Assembly (NCBI GenBank): GCA_902805655.1
Contig: CADCTF010000130.1
Span: 1-44,369 of the forward strand
From: an uncultured Acidimicrobiales bacterium
GTDB taxonomy: Bacteria; Actinomycetota; Acidimicrobiia; Acidimicrobiales; CADCTF01
Direction of reading: 5' to 3'
Length of the DNA stretch: 44,369 nucleotides
The first letter of the stretch is position 1, and each line of letters begins with the position of its first letter. Below are positions 14,378 to 23,101 of the stretch, piece after piece. A program made the translations under genes and the position numbers. The notes beneath the pieces are model-generated. The model had not been told where the DNA came from. It saw nothing but the letters and a program-made list of their open reading frames with translations, and searched no databases.

Positions 14378-15352
14378 ATGATCGTGGACTGCGCGGTGTA
14401 CAAGGCGGGACACCGGATGGGCGGATCCGTACCGCTGCAGTCGGCCTTGGAGGCAGCTCGCGACATCGAGGACGGGTTCGTCTGGATCGGGCTGCGCGAG
14501 CCTACGACCGAAGAGTTCGACGCCGTACAAGAAGAGTTCCACCTGCACTCCCTGGCCGTGGAGGACGCGGTGCACGCGCACCAGCGGCCCAAGCTGGAGC
14601 GCTACGAGGACACGGTGCTGGTGGTGCTGAAGACCGCCCGGTACGTCGACCGGCAGGAGGTGGTGGAGCTCGGCGAGGTGCTGGTCTTCCTGGGCGACCG
14701 GTTCGTGGTGACGGTGCGCCATGGCGAAGCCTGCGACATCGGCGCCGTGCGGCGTCAGCTCGAGGACGACCCTGACCGACTGCAGTGGGGTCCTGGTGCG
14801 GTGCTGCACGCGCTCGCCGATCGGGTGGTGGACGAGTACGAGAGCGTGCTCGACGGCCTCGACACCGACATCGACGAGATCGAGCAGCAGGTGTTCTCCG
14901 AAGAGCGGCGCAACCTGGCCCAGCGGATCTACAGGCTGAAGCGTGAGGTCATCGAGTTCCGGTCGGCGGTCCTGCCGCTGGGGCCGCCGCTCGACGAGCT
15001 GGTGGCGGGCAAGGTGGGTCAGGTCCACCCCCACACGAGCAGCTACTTCCGCGACGTGCACGACCACGTGCTCCGGTGTGCCCAGCACGTCGAGTCACTC
15101 GACGCGCTGCTCACCAGCGCGCTCAACGCCAACGTGGCCCAGGTCGGCATGCAGCAGAACGAGGACATGCGGAAGATCTCCGCGTGGGTGGCCATCGTCG
15201 CCGTGCCCACCATGATCGCCGGCATCTACGGCATGAACTTCGAGCACATGCCCGAGCTCGGTTGGCTGTTCGGCTACCCGTTCGCCCTGGCGATCATGGC
15301 GATGTGCTCGCTCGCCCTGTACAGCAACTTCAAGCGTCGCGGCTGGCTGTGA
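14378..15352 (+). CDS. corA: CorA-family Mg2+/Co2+ transporter
   Basis: 324 residues from ATG 14378. A cytoplasmic funnel domain (1-260) is followed by two transmembrane helices. The signature loop YGMNFEHMPEL contains the GMN selectivity motif at the end of TM1. A charged cytoplasmic helix (EYESVLDGLDTDIDEIEQQVF, split here) is typical of the long stalk helix. Transports Mg2+ and perhaps Co2+/Ni2+ as a pentamer. It overlaps the next gene by GTGA. No M-box or other leader fits in the 87-bp upstream gap. Confidence 0.9.
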   Translation: MIVDCAVYKAGHRMGGSVPLQSALEAARDIEDGFVWIGLREPTTEEFDAVQEEFHLHSLAVEDAVHAHQRPKLERYEDTVLVVLKTARYVDRQEVVELGEVLVFLGDRFVVTVRHGEACDIGAVRRQLEDDPDRLQWGPGAVLHALADRVVDEYESVLDGLDTDIDEIEQQVFSEERRNLAQRIYRLKREVIEFRSAVLPLGPPLDELVAGKVGQVHPHTSSYFRDVHDHVLRCAQHVESLDALLTSALNANVAQVGMQQNEDMRKISAWVAIVAVPTMIAGIYGMNFEHMPELGWLFGYPFALAIMAMCSLALYSNFKRRGWL

Positions 15353-16476
15353 GCGAGCCGACCGTCAGCCGGGAGAGGGTCCTCGCGTTCCGGGCGGCCA
15401 CGATGTCGCTCGACGCCCGCCGGCCCCGCAGCGACCTGGTGGAGGTGGCCGGAGCGTGCGGCATCCAGGACACGCCGCCGGGCAACGCCGACGTCTCCCT
15501 GGCGGCTCGCCTGGACATCGACGGGCCCGTCGTGGGGGACGCGGTGGAGAACAAGGAAGCGGTGCTGACGTGGGCGATGCGTGGTGCACCGCACCTGGTC
15601 CCACCCGCCGACCATGCCGTCTTCACGCTGGGGGTTGCGCCGGCCGACGGCACCCGTCAGCAGCTCTGGGGTCAGCCCGAGCACGCGCTGGTCGAGGTGG
15701 AGAAGGCGATGATGGCCGCCGTCGGGTCGAGCTCGCCGACGAAGGCGGAGGTGAGCGGAGCGGTCACGCGCCAGCTGCCGGCCGAGCTGGCCCCGTGGTG
15801 CAAGGGGTGCGACGTGCATCACCCCGACGAGAACGTGTTCCGGGCTGCGCCGTTGCTCGGCCGGCTGGTGCTCACCGGTACGGCACCAGTGCGGCTGGCC
15901 CGGGCCAGGACGTGGGTCGGGGCCGAAGCCAAGGGCGACGTCGAGGCGCTCCGCCGTGAGCTGCTCGTGCGCTTCCTGCACTGCTACGGCCCCACGACGT
16001 CCGGCCACTTCGCCGAGTGGGCAGGCATCACCAAGACCGACGCCAGGCAGCGCTGGACCGCGGTGGCCGACGCACTGGTGGCGGTGCGGGTCGACGGCGG
16101 CGACGGCGGGCGTGGCCACAAGGCGTTCGTGCTCGAAGCGGACCTGGCGGCGCTCGAAGGTTCACGCGGCAGCGGCGTGCGCCTGTTGCCCGCCAAGGAC
16201 CCGTTCCTGCAGTCCCGCGATCGCGACCTGCTGTTCCGGGAAGCAGCGCACCGCAAGAGGGCGTTCCCGGTCATCGGCGGCCCTGGTGTGGTGCTGCGCG
16301 AGGCCGTGCCCGTGGGCACCTGGCGCGGGGCCGCGAAGTCGAAGCGCTACGACGTCACCGTGGAGCCTTTCGGCAAGCTGTCGAAGGCGGTGCTTGCTCA
16401 GGTGGAGGCTGAGGCTGAGCGCTTGGCCCATGTCCGCGGCCACTCGAGTGCGACCGTCGTGTCGTCAGTGGGGTGA
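15349..16476 (+). CDS. AlkZ-like winged-helix DNA-binding/glycosylase family protein (HTH_42)
   Basis: 375 residues from GTG 15349, overlapping corA by 4 bp. The family hallmark RLLPAKDPFLQSRDRDLL lies in the C-terminal third, and HFAEWAGITKTDARQRW is one of the tandem winged helices. The early part has an Ala-rich WAMRGAPHLVP segment, as in the family. Relatives include AlkX/AlkZ-type glycosylases that unhook interstrand crosslinks, but the catalytic QxQ/QxD signature of AlkZ is not evident here, so glycosylase activity is uncertain. Its 3' end overlaps the convergent EAL gene by 12 bp. Confidence 0.72.
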   Translation: MSEPTVSRERVLAFRAATMSLDARRPRSDLVEVAGACGIQDTPPGNADVSLAARLDIDGPVVGDAVENKEAVLTWAMRGAPHLVPPADHAVFTLGVAPADGTRQQLWGQPEHALVEVEKAMMAAVGSSSPTKAEVSGAVTRQLPAELAPWCKGCDVHHPDENVFRAAPLLGRLVLTGTAPVRLARARTWVGAEAKGDVEALRRELLVRFLHCYGPTTSGHFAEWAGITKTDARQRWTAVADALVAVRVDGGDGGRGHKAFVLEADLAALEGSRGSGVRLLPAKDPFLQSRDRDLLFREAAHRKRAFPVIGGPGVVLREAVPVGTWRGAAKSKRYDVTVEPFGKLSKAVLAQVEAEAERLAHVRGHSSATVVSSVG

Positions 16477-17730
16477 GACGATCCGGTCGATGAGGCACCG
16501 CGCCGCCTCTGTCACGCGGTGACGGTCGTGGGTGAGGACGAACTCGAAGAGCCGGTCCTCGTCCCGTCCGTCATCTCCGAGGTCGCGGGCGATGAGGGCG
16601 CCGGCGAAGTGCGGGCTCAGCACCACGACGGTCCACTCGGCGGCGAGGGGGTCGGCCGGGTCGAGGGGGGCACCGCGAACACCAGGAGCCGGCTCGTGGT
16701 CCAGGCCTACCCCTAACGCAGCGACGAGGGGGCCCAGGCGGGCGTAGCGCGAGTAGCGCTTGCGCGTAGCGGGCGTGAAGAAGTCGGCGTGCTCGAACGC
16801 CGCCAGCAGCAGCGGGGGAGCCGGGAGCTCGACCGCCTGGCGTTCGAGGTGGTGCGACATGCCCAGGAGCTGGGACTTGCGGGCGGTGCGGGTCGGGAAA
16901 CCGCGAGCCACCCGCTCGAACGGCGTCGACCTGCTCGGTGGCTCGAGGTCGCGGAGCAGGTGGAGCGGCTCGCAGTGCAGCCGGGCGACGGCGTCGAGAC
17001 TGCCGGGTCGACCGAAGTACCAGCCTTGGCCGAGCGTCGCGCCCAGCACGAGCGCACGCTCGAGGTGCAGGTCGGTCTCGATGCCCTCGGCGAGGACGAT
17101 GGCGCCCGACTCCTCGGCGTAGGCGGCCACCGCGCTGGCCACGCGGGCCACCTCGACGGTCTGGCGGCCCTGCACGAGCGCGAGGTCGAGCTTCACGACG
17201 TCCGGCCGGATGACCGGCATCAGCGCGAGCGACGCAGGGTCGACGCCGACGTCGTCGAGGGCGATGCCCCAGCCGCGGGCGCGGGCGGCATAGACGGCCC
17301 GGAGCACCTCGGCCGGCCGGCCGGCCAGGTCGCGCTCGGTCAGCTCGAGGATGACATGCACGTCCTTCCGCACCTGTTCTTCGAGCTGTTGCACCGCGGC
17401 GGGCGGCACCTCCCCGAGCTGGGACGACTCGACGTTGACGAACAACGCCACACCCCTCGGAAGCGGCCCGGCCAGCGCGCCGCGGAACGCGGCGGCCCGG
17501 CATGCCCACTCCAGCTGCACCGACAGGCCCGCGCGGGCGGCGGCGGCGAACAGGGAGCCGGGGAAGTGCATCTCGCCCTGGGGGCCACGGGCCAGTGCTT
17601 CCACGGCTACGACCGAGCGGGTGTCGAGGTCGACGATCGGCTGGTACACCGACGTCACCGCCTCGGCCCGGAGGATCTCGAGGACGCTCACAGGGCGGGT
17701 GTCGTGCTTCTGGGCCGTGCGAGTGTCCAC
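16465..17730 (-). CDS. EAL-domain (c-di-GMP phosphodiesterase) protein with C-terminal DICT sensory domain
   Basis: 421 residues from GTG 17730, which has GGAGAGG just upstream. Residues 20-250 are an EAL domain: EALARGP (44-50), FVNVESS, ILELTERD, ALDDVGVD, KLDLAL and EGIET. The main metal-binding acidic residues appear present, but the usual DDFGTG loop is DDVGVD, so activity may be altered. Residues about 270-420 match the DICT domain (LLLAAFEHADFFTPATRKRYSRYARL, split here), a sensory module of cyclic-di-nucleotide and two-component proteins. No transmembrane segment. Probably a cytoplasmic, ligand-controlled c-di-GMP enzyme or receptor. Divergent from a VOC gene. Confidence 0.83.
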   Translation of the reverse strand: MDTRTAQKHDTRPVSVLEILRAEAVTSVYQPIVDLDTRSVVAVEALARGPQGEMHFPGSLFAAAARAGLSVQLEWACRAAAFRGALAGPLPRGVALFVNVESSQLGEVPPAAVQQLEEQVRKDVHVILELTERDLAGRPAEVLRAVYAARARGWGIALDDVGVDPASLALMPVIRPDVVKLDLALVQGRQTVEVARVASAVAAYAEESGAIVLAEGIETDLHLERALVLGATLGQGWYFGRPGSLDAVARLHCEPLHLLRDLEPPSRSTPFERVARGFPTRTARKSQLLGMSHHLERQAVELPAPPLLLAAFEHADFFTPATRKRYSRYARLGPLVAALGVGLDHEPAPGVRGAPLDPADPLAAEWTVVVLSPHFAGALIARDLGDDGRDEDRLFEFVLTHDRHRVTEAARCLIDRIVSPH

Positions 17731-17785
17731 GCCTCTCCATCGGACGCAGCGCCGGTGGCCTGAAGGTCCTGGCACGATGCGGCCC

Positions 17786-18148
17786 ATGCCCATCGCCCTG
17801 CAAGGACTCCGCACCGTCATCTATCCCTCGCCCGACGTGGACGCGGCGAAGGCATGGTGGTCGACCGCCCTCGGCATCGATCCGTACTTCGACGAGCCGT
17901 TCTACGTGGGCTACGACGTCGGCGGGTACGAGCTGGGCCTGTTGCCACAGGCCGATCCGGCCGATGGCGCACTCACCTACTGGGGCGTGGCCGATGTGCC
18001 GGCGGCCGTCGCGGCGTTGCTCGGCGATGGCGCCACCGAGCACACCCCGCCGGCCGACGTGGGCGGCGGCATCGTGACCGCCACGGTGCGAACGCCGCCC
18101 GGCGCCATCCTCGGGCTGATCTACAACCCGACCTTCGTGGCGAGGTGA
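17786..18148 (+). CDS. VOC (glyoxalase/dioxygenase-like) protein
   Basis: 120 residues from ATG 17786 (ATG 17777 in the same frame is possible). A full VOC unit is visible: TVIYPSPDVDAAKAWWSTALG in the first module and a closing VRTPPGAILGLIYNP. The length is normal, in contrast to the deleted paralogue at 8.2 kb. The candidate -10 CACGAT ends 7 nt before 17786. Its last 28 bp overlap the end of the convergent arsC. Confidence 0.8.
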   Translation: MPIALQGLRTVIYPSPDVDAAKAWWSTALGIDPYFDEPFYVGYDVGGYELGLLPQADPADGALTYWGVADVPAAVAALLGDGATEHTPPADVGGGIVTATVRTPPGAILGLIYNPTFVAR

Positions 18149-18570
18149 TCGCCGTCACCGAGCAGCTCGTGCAGGAGGGCCCTGACCCGGCGGTCGATCT
18201 CCTCGACGATCGGACGGACCTCGTCCACCCCCTTGCCGGCAGGGTCGGTGAGCTCCCAGTCGAGGTAGCGCTTCCCCGGGAACCACGGGCAGGCGTCGCC
18301 GCAACCCATGGTGATGATGACGTCGGCGGCGCGGGCGGCGTCATCCGTGAGCGGCTTGGGGAACTCCTTCGACACGTCGAGGCCGCGCTCGGTGAGGATC
18401 TGGGCGATGGCCGGGTTGATGTGCTCCCCAGGGGTCGAACCCGCTGACTGCACCTTGATGCGCCCGTTCCCGTAGTGGTCGAGGAGCACCCGGCTGGCGA
18501 CCGAGCGCCCGGCGTTGTGGGTGCAGACGACGAGGATCTGGGGGAGGTCGGGCACGGTGGCTCCTGGCAT
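18121..18570 (-). CDS. arsC: Arsenate reductase, low-molecular-weight phosphatase type
   Basis: 149 residues. VVCTHNAGRS (14-23) is the CX5R P-loop with nucleophile Cys16. MGCGDACPWFPGKRYLDW provides the second and third redox cysteines (Cys90, Cys94), as in thioredoxin- or mycothiol-coupled ArsC. It reduces arsenate to arsenite in the cytoplasm. ATG 18570 overlaps the aquaporin stop as ATGA, so it is the last gene of the pst-regulator-aquaporin run. This links arsenate reduction to the phosphate transporter through which arsenate enters. Confidence 0.9.
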   Translation of the reverse strand: MPGATVPDLPQILVVCTHNAGRSVASRVLLDHYGNGRIKVQSAGSTPGEHINPAIAQILTERGLDVSKEFPKPLTDDAARAADVIITMGCGDACPWFPGKRYLDWELTDPAGKGVDEVRPIVEEIDRRVRALLHELLGDGDHLATKVGL

Positions 18571-19301
18571 CAGGTGGGGGAGGCGGACGAGGCGCCGGCG
18601 GCAGGGACGATGACGTCAGCGGCGACCTCGGCGATGTCGGGGTACAGGGCCCGGACCAGGGCCAGCGCAAGAGCTCCGCCCAGCAGCTGGAAGGCGACGA
18701 AGGCGGCGACCGAGCTCGGGGCGATGCCGGAGAAGGTGTCGGTGAAGGCCCGGGCGATGGTGACGGCCGGGTTGGCGAAGCTCGTCGACGACGTGAAGAA
18801 ATACGCGCCGCCGATGTACGCCCCGACTGCGAACGGTGCCGCGGCAGACCGTCCGGAGCGCACGACGCCGAAGATCACCACCAGCAGACCGATGGTGGCC
18901 ACCACCTCGCCCAGCCACAGGCCGCCCGCGGATCGGGTGTAGTCCGACCACGTCACCGGGTCGAGCTCGAACATGACGTTGGCGACGATCGCCCCGGTGA
19001 TCCCGCCCGTGATCTGGGCGCCGATGTATACGGGGACATCGCGCCCGTCGAGCCCGCCGAGCACGGCGTCGACCAGGCTGACCACGGGGTTGAAGTGGGC
19101 GCCGGAGACGGGTCCGAAGGCGAGGATCAGCGCGACGAGGCCGGCGGCGGTGGCGGCTGCGTTCTCGAGCAGCTGAAGGCCGACGTCGTCGGGCGACAAC
19201 CGCTCGGCCGCGATGCCCGAACCCACCACGACGGCGACCAGGAAGGCCGTGCCGCAGTACTCAGCCAGGGCGCGACGGGGGAGCGCGGGCTGCGTGCTCA
19301 G
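18570..19301 (-). CDS. Aquaporin-family channel (AqpS-like), probably CTG start
   Basis: The MIP fold shows both NPA-type loops: HFNPVVS (first, NPV) and FANPAVT (second). Annotating from the GTG at 19229 would cut helix 1. In-frame codons upstream encode ALAEYCGTAFLVAVVVGSG, the usual first helix, and the only start-like codon ahead of it is CTG 19301. This CTG overlaps the regulator stop as CTGA, the same geometry as the ATGA overlaps elsewhere. That gives 243 residues, about normal. Placement between a phosphate regulator and arsC suggests arsenite efflux, as for AqpS next to arsC in rhizobia. Confidence 0.8.
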   Translation of the reverse strand: MSTQPALPRRALAEYCGTAFLVAVVVGSGIAAERLSPDDVGLQLLENAAATAAGLVALILAFGPVSGAHFNPVVSLVDAVLGGLDGRDVPVYIGAQITGGITGAIVANVMFELDPVTWSDYTRSAGGLWLGEVVATIGLLVVIFGVVRSGRSAAAPFAVGAYIGGAYFFTSSTSFANPAVTIARAFTDTFSGIAPSSVAAFVAFQLLGGALALALVRALYPDIAEVAADVIVPAAGASSASPT

Positions 19302-20011
19302 GGCCGAGCGGCCTCGTACTTGTAGCCCAGGCCGCGGATGGTGACGATGCGGGCCGGGTTGGCGGGCGTCTCCTCGACCTTGGACCGCAGCCGCTTCACG
19401 TGGACGTCGAGCGTCTTCGTGTCCCCGACGTAGTGGGGCCCCCAGACGCGGTCGATGAGCGTCTCCCGGGTGAGCACCCGGCCGGCGTTGGAGAGGAGCA
19501 GCTCGAGCAGCTCGAACTCCTTGAGCGGCAGGCTGATCGGCTCGCCCCGAACGAAGACCTCGTGCCGGCCCGGGTCGAGCCGCACGTCGCCGACCTCGAG
19601 CGCCTCGCCGTCGGACTGGGTGTCCTCGGCACTGCGGGGCACGCGGCGCAGCACGGCCCGCATGCGGGCCACGAGCTCCCGTAGGCGGTAGGGCTTGGCC
19701 ACGTAGTCGTCGGCGCCGACCTCGAGGCCGACGACCGTGTCGATCTCCGAGGCCTTGGCCGTCACCATGATGATGGGCACACGAGACGTGCGGCGGATCT
19801 CCCGGCAGACGTCGATGCCGGAGATCTTCGGGAGCATCACGTCCAGCAGCACCAGGTCGGGCTGCACGACCTCGAACAGCTCGAGCGCTTCGGCACCGTC
19901 CCTGGCCACCTTGACGAGGAAGCCCTCCCGCTTCAGGCCCACGAGCAGGGCATCCACGAACGACTCCTCGTCCTCCACGACGAGCACCGTCGGGAGCGCC
20001 TCGGAGGTCAT
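19298..20011 (-). CDS. OmpR/PhoB-family response regulator (RegX3/PhoB-like)
   Basis: 237 residues. Receiver domain 8-120 has the acidic pair EDE (13-15), phospho-acceptor Asp57 in LVLLDVMLP, and the VAKPY Lys. The winged-helix C-terminal domain runs from about 140 to 233, ending RIVTIRGLGYKYE. It lies 10 bp after pstA and upstream of the aquaporin and arsC, so it sits inside the phosphate operon it probably controls. PHO-box-like direct repeats occur before pstS and ppk. No histidine kinase gene (SenX3/PhoR) is in the window. Confidence 0.88.
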   Translation of the reverse strand: MTSEALPTVLVVEDEESFVDALLVGLKREGFLVKVARDGAEALELFEVVQPDLVLLDVMLPKISGIDVCREIRRTSRVPIIMVTAKASEIDTVVGLEVGADDYVAKPYRLRELVARMRAVLRRVPRSAEDTQSDGEALEVGDVRLDPGRHEVFVRGEPISLPLKEFELLELLLSNAGRVLTRETLIDRVWGPHYVGDTKTLDVHVKRLRSKVEETPANPARIVTIRGLGYKYEAARP

Positions 20012-20021
20012 CGGGCCGCGG

Positions 20022-20960
20022 TCATCGGACGGTGAAGCGGGCCGAGATGATGCGGGCGATGATCGTGAGCAGCAGCACCAGCAGGATCAACGTGAGTGCC
20101 GCGCCCCACGCCCGGTTCTGCGCGGCCACGAAGGGCAGCTGCGCGTTCACGAAGATCTGGGCGGAGAGGGCGGTGTTGGTGCCCTCGAAGAGGTTGGGGT
20201 TCAGCGCCCTCACCGTGCCGATGGTGAAGAGGAGGGGAGCGGTCTCGCCGGCGGCACGGGCCACGGCCAGCAGGCAGCCGCTGGTGATGCCGGGCAGGGC
20301 GGCCGGGATGACGACGGTGAGGATGGTGCGTGAGGTGCGGGCGCCGAGCGCGGTGCTGGCCTCACGGAGGTCCCGAGGCACGAGCCGGAGCACGCCCTCT
20401 GTCGACCGGATGACGATGGGCAGCATGAGGCAGGCCAGGGCGAGCGCCCCGGCGAAGCCGCTCATGCCGAAGCGCAGCACCCACACGGTGTAGATGAACA
20501 GGCCCATGACGATGGAGGGCACACCGGCCATCACGTCGCTGAGGAACCGGATGGCGGCGGCGAGGCGGTTGGCCTGCCCGTACTCGTTGAGGTAGACGGC
20601 CGCCAGGATCCCCAGCGGCACGGCCATGAGCGTGGCGGCCCCGGTGATGAGCAGTGTGCCGGCGACGGCGGGGCCCATGCCGGGCCCGGCGCGGCGGGAG
20701 CTGATGGGGATGCTCTCGGTGAGGAAGGCCAGGTTGAACACCCCTCCGCCCTTCGACACCACGTACACCAGCACGAAGGCGAGCGGGACGGCGGCCACCA
20801 GGACGGCGAGGCCGACCAGCACGGTCGCGGTGGTGTTGCGCACCCGGCGGCCGACGCTGATCGACTTGCCGGTGATGGGTCGGGGTGCCTCGGTCTGCGA
20901 GGTGCTCGAGCCCCTGGATGGGGCCGGGCGGCCGGCGGGGGCCGTGATGGAGGTGCTCAT
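20022..20960 (-). CDS. pstA: Phosphate ABC transporter permease PstA
   Basis: 312 residues. The N-terminal 40 residues are Ser/Thr/Pro-rich and cytoplasmic. Six hydrophobic segments follow. The EAA-type coupling loop, REASTALGARTSRTILTVV (split helix-turn), is followed by IPAALPGITSGCLLAVARAAGETAPLL, a PstA hallmark. Forms the inner-membrane channel with PstC, driven by PstB. The ATG overlaps the pstC stop by 4 bp. Confidence 0.93.
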   Translation of the reverse strand: MSTSITAPAGRPAPSRGSSTSQTEAPRPITGKSISVGRRVRNTTATVLVGLAVLVAAVPLAFVLVYVVSKGGGVFNLAFLTESIPISSRRAGPGMGPAVAGTLLITGAATLMAVPLGILAAVYLNEYGQANRLAAAIRFLSDVMAGVPSIVMGLFIYTVWVLRFGMSGFAGALALACLMLPIVIRSTEGVLRLVPRDLREASTALGARTSRTILTVVIPAALPGITSGCLLAVARAAGETAPLLFTIGTVRALNPNLFEGTNTALSAQIFVNAQLPFVAAQNRAWGAALTLILLVLLLTIIARIISARFTVR

Positions 20961-21916
20961 GCGGCTCGGGCCTCCTGGCCCCGGTTGACGATGACTCGGG
21001 CGGCCATGTTCACGATGATGGTCATGGCGAAGAGGATCACGCCCAGGGCGATGAGAGCCGAGCGGTAGGTGCCACTCGCCTCACCGAACTGGAAGGCGAT
21101 GACCGAGGGCAGGGCGTCGCCGGGGCCGAACAGCTGCGCCGAGATGCGGGGGCTGGAGCCGATGACCAGAGCGGCGGCGATGGTCTCGCCCATGGCCCGC
21201 CCGAGGCCCAGCATCACCGCGCCGACCATGCCACTGCGGCTGTGCGGGAACACGGCCCCGCGGATCATCTCCCAGCGGGTGGCCCCGAGTGCGACGGCGG
21301 CCTCCTTCTGGCCCTGCGGAACGGTGTCGAAGATCTCCCGCGTGATGGCGGTGATGATCGGGGTGATCATGAGAGCGAGGATGAGACCGGCCGTGAACAG
21401 GCTCCGGCCGTTCGCCGGACCCTCGAAGAGCCGGCCGACGAGCGGGACCGGTGCGAGCACCCGGCCTACGGCGTCGTAGGCGTCGACGATCACGGCGGAC
21501 AGCACGAGCACACCCCAGAGCCCGTAGACCACCGAAGGGACGGCGGCGAGCAGGTCGATGACGTAGCTCACCACCTTGCGCAGCCGGCGGGGTGCGACCT
21601 CGGTGAGGAAGAGGGCGATGCCGATGCTGACCGGCACGGCGAAGACCAGCGCGATGGCCGAGATGACCATCGTGCCGTAGATGAAGGCCAGTGCTCCGAA
21701 GCGGCCCTCGTTCGGAGCCCATCGAGCCGAGGTGAGGAACCCGAGGCCCTCGGCCTGCAGCGCCGGTAGCGCCTTCTGGGTCATCGACACGGCGATGAGG
21801 CCGAGGATGGCCAGCACGGTGAAGCCGCAGAGGAAGCTGGCGGCGCGAAACGCGGTGTCGCCTCGAGCCGAGCGAGCCGGCTGGAGCCCGGTGGGAGGTG
21901 GTGTCGTGGTCGTCAT
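20957..21916 (-). CDS. pstC: Phosphate ABC transporter permease PstC
   Basis: 319 residues from ATG 21916. The frame is open to 21958, but the shorter start gives the normal PstC N-terminus (MTTTTPPPTG). Six hydrophobic segments; the EAAVALGATRWEMIRGAVFPHSRSG coupling loop (split here) and GLGRAMGETIAAALVIG are PstC signatures. Located 55 bp after pstS. Confidence 0.93.
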   Translation of the reverse strand: MTTTTPPPTGLQPARSARGDTAFRAASFLCGFTVLAILGLIAVSMTQKALPALQAEGLGFLTSARWAPNEGRFGALAFIYGTMVISAIALVFAVPVSIGIALFLTEVAPRRLRKVVSYVIDLLAAVPSVVYGLWGVLVLSAVIVDAYDAVGRVLAPVPLVGRLFEGPANGRSLFTAGLILALMITPIITAITREIFDTVPQGQKEAAVALGATRWEMIRGAVFPHSRSGMVGAVMLGLGRAMGETIAAALVIGSSPRISAQLFGPGDALPSVIAFQFGEASGTYRSALIALGVILFAMTIIVNMAARVIVNRGQEARAA

Positions 21917-21971
21917 CAGTGCCTTGGCGAGGGGTGGGCCCGGCCCGTCCGGGCCCACATGGCTCGCAAAG

Positions 21972-23054
21972 TTAGGGGATGACGATCGAGTTGAGCTGGG
22001 CCAGCGCCTTGTCCTTCAGCGACTTGGGCAGCGGGGCGTAGTCCGCATCCTCGGCCAGGTCCTGACCGTCGTTGAGCAGGTAGGTGAGGAAGCCCTTGAG
22101 TGCCTCGGCCTTCGCCTTGTCGGTCTGGTTCTTGTACACCAGGATCCAGGTCGGTGCGGCGATCGGGTAGGCCTTCTCACCCTTGGCGTTCAGGGGGTCG
22201 TAGGACAGGTCGGCGTTGACGGTGGCGCCCTCGAGCGCAGCCGACGTGCCGTCGAGGGTCGGCGCCACGAACTTGCCGGCGGCGTTCTTCAAGGTGGCGA
22301 ACTGGAGCGACGAGGCCTTGGCGTCCGAGAGATCGACGTAGCCGACGGCGCCGACGGTGCCCTTGACGATGCCGGCGACACCGTTGTTGCCGTTGCCGGC
22401 CTGGGTGTCAGCCGGCCACTCGACCGTGGAGCCGGACTTGAGGGTCCAGGTGCTGGGGGCGGCGGACACCAGGTACTTGGTGAAGTTCTCGGTGGTACCC
22501 GAGCCGTCCGAGCGGCGAGCCACGGTGATGGGGGTGGATGGCAGCCGGGCGTCGGGGTTCAGCGCCTTGATGGCCGCGTCGTCCCACGTGGTGATCTGAC
22601 GCTGGAAGATCTTGGCCACGGTGTCAGCGTCGAGCTTCATGTCCTTCACGTCGGGCAGGTTGTAGCTGACCGTGATCGGGGCGGTGACGGTGGGGACGTA
22701 GAGGAACTCACCGTTCTTGTACTTCGGCACATCCTCGGCCTTGACCAGCCCATCGGAGCCGGCGAAGTCGACGAGGCCGTCCTGCAGCTCCTGGCGGCCC
22801 TTGCCCGAGCCACCGCCGGCGTAGTTCACGGTCACGCTGGGCTGCGCCTCCTTGAACGAGGCGATGACCTCCTCGTAGAAGGCCATCGGGAACGTTGCGC
22901 CGGAGGCGTTCAGCGTGGCGCTGGCCAGGCGGGGCGTCTCCGAATCGGCCTGGGTGCCGACGGTGTCGTCGGCACCGCCGCAGCCGGCGGCCACGAGGGC
23001 GAAGGCGGCGAGGACGGCGAGCAGTCGGCCGAACGGGAATGCGGATCGAATCAT
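21972..23054 (-). CDS. pstS: Phosphate-binding lipoprotein PstS
   Basis: 360 residues. Signal peptide with lipobox (V/A)AAGC, Cys near residue 25, so anchored outside the membrane. The phosphate-binding segments are recognisable: NASGATFP, GSGKGRQELQDGLVDFAGSD (split loops), and RRSDGSGTTENFTKYL with the SGT anion contact. First gene of the operon, preceded by a PHO box at 23139-23167. AGGAG lies about 14 nt before the ATG. Confidence 0.94.
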   Translation of the reverse strand: MIRSAFPFGRLLAVLAAFALVAAGCGGADDTVGTQADSETPRLASATLNASGATFPMAFYEEVIASFKEAQPSVTVNYAGGGSGKGRQELQDGLVDFAGSDGLVKAEDVPKYKNGEFLYVPTVTAPITVSYNLPDVKDMKLDADTVAKIFQRQITTWDDAAIKALNPDARLPSTPITVARRSDGSGTTENFTKYLVSAAPSTWTLKSGSTVEWPADTQAGNGNNGVAGIVKGTVGAVGYVDLSDAKASSLQFATLKNAAGKFVAPTLDGTSAALEGATVNADLSYDPLNAKGEKAYPIAAPTWILVYKNQTDKAKAEALKGFLTYLLNDGQDLAEDADYAPLPKSLKDKALAQLNSIVIP

Positions 23055-23101
23055 CAGTGCAGAGGGCTCCTGTGGTCGGGACGGGGGTCCGGATGTCGAT
23101 C

